64,000 nucleotides of DNA from Bacteroidales bacterium (GTDB lineage Bacteria > Bacteroidota > Bacteroidia > Bacteroidales > UBA932), in assembly GCA_022508605.1 (NCBI GenBank), contig JAFLUX010000001.1, positions 1 to 64,000 of the forward strand, given 5' to 3'. Within the stretch, counting starts at the first letter, position 1, and each line of letters starts with the position of its first letter. The notes beneath the pieces were generated by a model. It did no database searches. It saw only the letters and a program-made list of their open reading frames with translations, and was not told where the DNA came from. Shown in pieces: positions 59,342 to 64,000 of this stretch. The translations under genes and the position numbers were made by a program.

Positions 59342-60850
59342 ATGAAGACCATTACAAAACTATCATTAGTCGTATTGCTGGCGGCGTCCGTATCCTGCCA
59401 CTCCGACCTCGACATAATACAGAACGACAGGCTCTCCTCGAGCAACATGTGGAAAACTTCCGAACAGGTCGAGGGATCCACTGTCAATATCTATGCGCAG
59501 CTGCGCGGCAATTTCGTACAGAGCGACATCAACGTGCTCCACTGGGGCGAGCTGCGCGTCGGCTCCTATATGTGGGGCTATTCCCACCTCTACAAGGTCT
59601 ACACGGCCAGCGAAGTGCTCATGAACATCATGACTTCGTCGTCGTCGAGCTGCGGATGGACCCATCTGTACGCCACCATCGACCAGGCCAATGCCGTGCT
59701 CAAATACGCCCCCTTGGAAAGCATACCGATGACCGATGCCAAGCGCAGCTGGGCCATAGGGCAGGCTGCATTCGCACGGGCCTACTGCTACTTCTGGGCG
59801 GCGCGCATCTGGGGAGACGTGCCGCTGAACCTGCTGCCAATAGAGTCCGTGAACCAGGACGAGACCTATCCCGTACGCGCCCCGCAGGACGATGTGTACG
59901 GGCAGATAGGCAAGGATATAGAGCTCGCCATGGAGAATGCAAACAATCTCGGCAGCAACAAGTATATGGCCACAAAGGATGCCGTGCTCATGCTCAAGGC
60001 CGAGTATGCCCTGTGGATGTACAGCACCCGCAAGGGCGGAGACAAATGGCTGGATGAGGCGGACGAAGCCCTCGGCGCCCTCGGCGTGGCTCCCGGAGAC
60101 AGCAGGCTCCTGAAAAACTACGGAGACATTTTCGACGGCTACGGAAAGAACAACAAGAACAGTGCGGAAGTGATATTCGCACTGTACAACAGCCAGAGTG
60201 AAAAGCTCACCGGAGGCTACCCCGTATACTTCACCTACGCCACCCCCGGCGTGAAAACCCAGTTCCACAACAATCCCGTCCCCATAGGGGGCACACAGTG
60301 GCTCGACTACGGCGACGGATACCTTGCCCTCATGCGCGACTCCCGCGACAAGAACGGGGACACCCGCGTGAAGACCAACCTCGGAGACGGAGTCTACGGG
60401 ATGGACGAAAACCAGAACGGAGGCGTGCTCACCTGGCCGGCTAAATTCATAGGGGACTGCTCGAGCGGACGCATGGTCTGCGATGCCGACCTGCTCTATT
60501 ACCGCTATGGCCTCGCAGTCATGATGATGGCCGAGTTGCGCTACTTCCAGGGCCGCTACAGCGATGCCCTCACCTACCTCAACATGATTGCAGGCCGTGC
60601 CTACGGCAACGACAAGTTCTACACTTCCGCTACCAAGGAAAGTGTGCTCCAGGCCCTTTGCAACGAATATTTCTTAGAGTTCCCCTGCGAGGGCGTCATC
60701 TGGTGGGCGCTTATACGCCTCGACAAGATTTGGGATTACAACCCCGACCTGGCGGCACGCAAGAACGACACCAATATTCTTCTCTGGCCCATCTCCAAGA
60801 GCGCAAGGAACAAGAATTCCAAATTAGTACAAACAGCAGGATGGTATTGA
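59342..60850 (+). CDS. SusD/RagB-family lipoprotein (copy 2)
   Basis: Lipobox SVSCHS; AFARAYCYFWAARIWGDVPLNLLP; EYFLEFPCEGVIWWALIRLDKIWDYNP. Confidence 0.94.
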   Translation: MKTITKLSLVVLLAASVSCHSDLDIIQNDRLSSSNMWKTSEQVEGSTVNIYAQLRGNFVQSDINVLHWGELRVGSYMWGYSHLYKVYTASEVLMNIMTSSSSSCGWTHLYATIDQANAVLKYAPLESIPMTDAKRSWAIGQAAFARAYCYFWAARIWGDVPLNLLPIESVNQDETYPVRAPQDDVYGQIGKDIELAMENANNLGSNKYMATKDAVLMLKAEYALWMYSTRKGGDKWLDEADEALGALGVAPGDSRLLKNYGDIFDGYGKNNKNSAEVIFALYNSQSEKLTGGYPVYFTYATPGVKTQFHNNPVPIGGTQWLDYGDGYLALMRDSRDKNGDTRVKTNLGDGVYGMDENQNGGVLTWPAKFIGDCSSGRMVCDADLLYYRYGLAVMMMAELRYFQGRYSDALTYLNMIAGRAYGNDKFYTSATKESVLQALCNEYFLEFPCEGVIWWALIRLDKIWDYNPDLAARKNDTNILLWPISKSARNKNSKLVQTAGWY

Positions 60851-60851
60851 T

Positions 60852-62894
60852 ATGAAAAAGTTTACCTATGTTTTGGCAGCCATGCTGCTGCTCGCATCGT
60901 GCTACTCGGAAGTTGCCGAGCGCTACGATGACACCACCATAACCCTGTATCCCGAAGCCGTCGCTTTCAATGCCGACGGCACCACCGCCAACGGCGACGA
61001 GAGTTATATCGCTGCGGTGAACGTGCGCCAGGGGGCATCGGAAAGCCGCCAGTCCTGGGAAATCGACTCCGACTCCAACGTCGGCTGGGCCGAGACCGGC
61101 TATGCCAACTATGTCAGCCAGTACAAGAGCGTGAAGGGTGACGGGATGATCGAGGTGGTCGAGAAAGGCATCGAAGTGGTCATGTCCCCCAACAACGGCT
61201 ACAAGCGCGTCTACAATCTTGTGCTCAAAACCGAAGACGGCACCACCAAGACCTTCAGCTTCACCCAGCTCGGTCTGCTCGCCGATGCGGAGGTGAGCGT
61301 GTCGGTGGAGTCTGTCGACCTGTCCTACCTCGGCGGTGAGAGCGACCCTATCGAGTATACCACCAACATGGACAAATATTCCTATGAGATCCGCTACGAG
61401 GGAGACCAGAAAGACTGGCTTACCGTCGTGGACAAGGGGCTCGGGAAAGTGGCCCTGAACGCTGCCCCGTGGAACAGCGAGACCGAAAACCGCACGGCGG
61501 TGCTCGTCATTTGCGCAGGCACTCCCGACACGTCCATAGCCTATGCGGAGGTACAGGTGACCCAGCTCAAGCTGGATACCTACTACTATGTGTTCGGCAG
61601 CTCCACCGGCATCACCCGCGCGAATGCCCCCCAGATGACCAAAATCGACAACGACGTCTTCACCTACAGGGGATTCTTCTACGATGCCGGCTCCAACTTG
61701 GTGTGCCTCAACAAAAACGGGCGTTCCGAAACTTACCCGGTGTATTATCTCGCAGCCGACGGAAGCATCAAGAGTTCCGACAGCGAGGTGAGCACCTCGG
61801 ACATAAGCATCGCGGCAAACGGCATCTACACCCTCACTGTGGATTTCAAGTCCATGACCTGGACCATGGAGAGAAACATCAAGGCTCCGACCTGCATGCC
61901 TGACAGCGAGCTTGAGAATTATCCCGTCAAGGATTATCCTACCGCTGACGGCGGTGTCAAGACCTGGATGACAGTGGGCCTGCACTGGAACGGCGGTTCT
62001 TCAGTCGGTTCCATCAAGCTCGGCTCCGGCCTCGTAGGCGGACACCAGACCGGAGGTTACGGCACTCCTGCCGTAAAGACTGAGCCTTACACCCAGCGCA
62101 ACAGCGCCTACGACACCGAGGAGAACGGCGGCAGCGTGGTGGAGCTCATGGCGGCAGACGGCAACACTCTCGCCTCCAAACACGGCCGCCTGTATTCGTC
62201 CTATGAGATGATTACCGGCGTGCCCAACGGCTGTCTCAACGATGCCTATCAGATGGACAATCCTTACGGGGAGCCGGGCGAGACTTATACCGACGATGCC
62301 GGACTCACGGTCGAGTTGGAGAACATACTCGTGGCCACCCTGGCCGCTTATCCGGCCACCGCGGAAGGCGATGCACTTGCTGAGAGCGAGCATCCTTCCC
62401 TCAAACTCCAGATTCAGGGAATCTGCCCCTTCGGATGGCATCTTGCCAATATGCAGGACTGGAAAGACCTCATCTGGGCAGCCTCACAGGCATCCCAGGG
62501 TTCAGACAGGCCCATAAATCCGTCCATGGCCAGCTACAAGGCCATCGGCGGAGGCACGCTCAGCAACTTCGCGTCGATACTCTATTCCGCAGACTGGAAG
62601 ACCTACAGCGCTTCCCTTTCCACCCGTTCCAACGCGGCAGATGCCTTTGGCTGGAACATGTTCATACAGGGATGGCGTCTTTATGCAAGCGGATACGACT
62701 ACGGTGCCACCGACGAGACCCCGCGTTTCTACATCGCCATACCGCTCATGGGGCAGTACACCGCTTCGAAGCGCGCTTTCTGGCGCATGTATGTCACCGG
62801 ACAGAGCGCAGACATGACTTCCAATGACGGCTTCGACATCGGAAACGGCTCCGGCGGTGCCGTGCGCTGCGTCAAAAACTACAAAAGCCACTGA
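60852..62894 (+). CDS. Lipoprotein with BACON-like domains and FISUMP-like C-terminal domain
   Basis: Lipobox LASCYS; C-term ICPFGWHLANMQDWKDLIWAAS...GGAVRCVKNY resembles the Fibrobacter succinogenes major paralogous domain. Confidence 0.7.
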   Translation: MKKFTYVLAAMLLLASCYSEVAERYDDTTITLYPEAVAFNADGTTANGDESYIAAVNVRQGASESRQSWEIDSDSNVGWAETGYANYVSQYKSVKGDGMIEVVEKGIEVVMSPNNGYKRVYNLVLKTEDGTTKTFSFTQLGLLADAEVSVSVESVDLSYLGGESDPIEYTTNMDKYSYEIRYEGDQKDWLTVVDKGLGKVALNAAPWNSETENRTAVLVICAGTPDTSIAYAEVQVTQLKLDTYYYVFGSSTGITRANAPQMTKIDNDVFTYRGFFYDAGSNLVCLNKNGRSETYPVYYLAADGSIKSSDSEVSTSDISIAANGIYTLTVDFKSMTWTMERNIKAPTCMPDSELENYPVKDYPTADGGVKTWMTVGLHWNGGSSVGSIKLGSGLVGGHQTGGYGTPAVKTEPYTQRNSAYDTEENGGSVVELMAADGNTLASKHGRLYSSYEMITGVPNGCLNDAYQMDNPYGEPGETYTDDAGLTVELENILVATLAAYPATAEGDALAESEHPSLKLQIQGICPFGWHLANMQDWKDLIWAASQASQGSDRPINPSMASYKAIGGGTLSNFASILYSADWKTYSASLSTRSNAADAFGWNMFIQGWRLYASGYDYGATDETPRFYIAIPLMGQYTASKRAFWRMYVTGQSADMTSNDGFDIGNGSGGAVRCVKNYKSH

Positions 62895-62899
62895 TTAAT

Positions 62900-64000
62900 A
62901 TGAAAAGATTTATCGCAATAATAGCTCTTGCAGCCGCATTCAGCAGCTGCGCCCGGGAAAAATGGCCGGCACAGCCGGACTGGAGTCTGATTCCGGACCC
63001 CGACGAGGCGGTCGATGACGGGCTGATGAAGCCTGCTCCATGCTCCAACAAGGTGGTCGCGCACCGTGGCGGCTCATCCGAGGCCGGAGTGCCCGACAAC
63101 TCCATCGCCGCATTGCAATATGCCATGAGCATAGGGGCCTACGGATCTGAGTGCGACGTGTATTATACATCCGACGACAATGTCATCGTGGCCCATGCCG
63201 ACGGTGACTTCAAGGTCAACGGCCTTCTTCCCTATGAGCACACCGTGGCGGAAATCCGCGCCGCGGGCGTGCTCAGCAACGGGGAGCAGATTCCGACGCT
63301 CGAAGATTACATCAATACCGTCATGGTAGAGGGCAACTGCACCAAGCTCGTCGTCGATGTCAAGAAACTCGACAGCGCCCATCTGGAGTACGTCGCCATG
63401 GCCGCCAGGAAAAGCTGCGAAATAATAGACAGGCTCGGGGCCCTGCATTTCGTCGAACTGCTCTGCACAGGCACCAACGAGAACACCATGAAGATAGCCT
63501 GGGGCTATGCCCGCGAGCTCGGCGTGCCCATAGGCATGAACTCTGGCAAAAGCCCGTCCCAGTACAATCTGCTGGGCTTCGAATGGGCCAATCTCTCCGC
63601 AAGCGGCAACATGAATGCCGCAGCCGGCGGCAGCGGCACCTGCGACCTGAATGCCTACCTTGAGGCCGGCGTGCAGGTGAGCGTGTACAATATCGACAAG
63701 CAGAAAGGCGACGGGAATGCCGTATATACCGAGGATGCCTGGAACTACTACATCAAGAATGCAGCCAAGTTCCGCACCCTCTGCTCCAACTATCCCAAGT
63801 GGCTTATCGAAAAACTCGGGGATGCCTCCAAGGCGTATGACGGCATAGGGAGCCAAAGCGATTTCGAGGCTTTCTCTGCGGCGCTTATTACAGACCCCAC
63901 GGCGGAGCGCTTCCAGAATGAAGCCGGCGTGGTCGTGCTCAAGACAGACCTCAACATCGGCAGCGCCGCCCAGCTCTCCCAGTTCAGCGGAGTGCTCGAC
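62900..64000 (+). CDS. GDPD-type lipoprotein 3, with C-terminal extension; truncated by window end
   Basis: Hand translation MKRFIAIIALAAAFSSCAREKWP...KVVAHRGGSSEAGVPDNSIAALQYAM...GSECDVYYTSDDNVIVAHADGD...IPTLEDYI; frame open to 64000 (absent from ORF track). Confidence 0.85.
   Translation, partial: MKRFIAIIALAAAFSSCAREKWPAQPDWSLIPDPDEAVDDGLMKPAPCSNKVVAHRGGSSEAGVPDNSIAALQYAMSIGAYGSECDVYYTSDDNVIVAHADGDFKVNGLLPYEHTVAEIRAAGVLSNGEQIPTLEDYINTVMVEGNCTKLVVDVKKLDSAHLEYVAMAARKSCEIIDRLGALHFVELLCTGTNENTMKIAWGYARELGVPIGMNSGKSPSQYNLLGFEWANLSASGNMNAAAGGSGTCDLNAYLEAGVQVSVYNIDKQKGDGNAVYTEDAWNYYIKNAAKFRTLCSNYPKWLIEKLGDASKAYDGIGSQSDFEAFSAALITDPTAERFQNEAGVVVLKTDLNIGSAAQLSQFSGVLD

Overview
64-kb window from a GC-rich Bacteroidales-type genome (TAnnTTTG promoters, complete Nqr operon, SusC/SusD pairs, lipoprotein-rich operons). 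Left part (0-38.9 kb): a DUF3791/DUF3990 three-gene toxin-antitoxin-like cassette between direct repeats; a vWA lipoprotein divergent from an ECF sigma gene; mostly housekeeping genes (ogt, S9 peptidase, AlkD-like, Gpx, copA, thioesterase, Nif3, UvrD/PcrA helicase, nqrABCDEF, tRNA-Val(TAC), rpmH, rsmG, polA); a phosphodiester-glycan-like cluster (IspD-type cytidylyltransferase, epimerase, LicD, Stealth, GT2); and an ORF that joins an ECF sigma factor in frame to a GH36 alpha-galactosidase. Right part (38.9-64 kb, running off the end): one collinear, tightly packed operon with two SusC/SusD pairs, four lipoproteins with GLUG-like or related Gly/Cys-Asn repeat domains, a BACON/FISUMP-like lipoprotein, three GDPD-type lipoproteins (one fused to a fimbrillin-like domain), and three small ORFs (40-53 aa) that share a Cys-(Val)-Ser-Gly-like core and an acidic/Trp tail. 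The strongest candidates for something undescribed are this SusCD-GDPD-GLUG operon with its micro-peptides, and the sigma-GH36 fusion. All family assignments are from reading motifs by eye; no searches were run.
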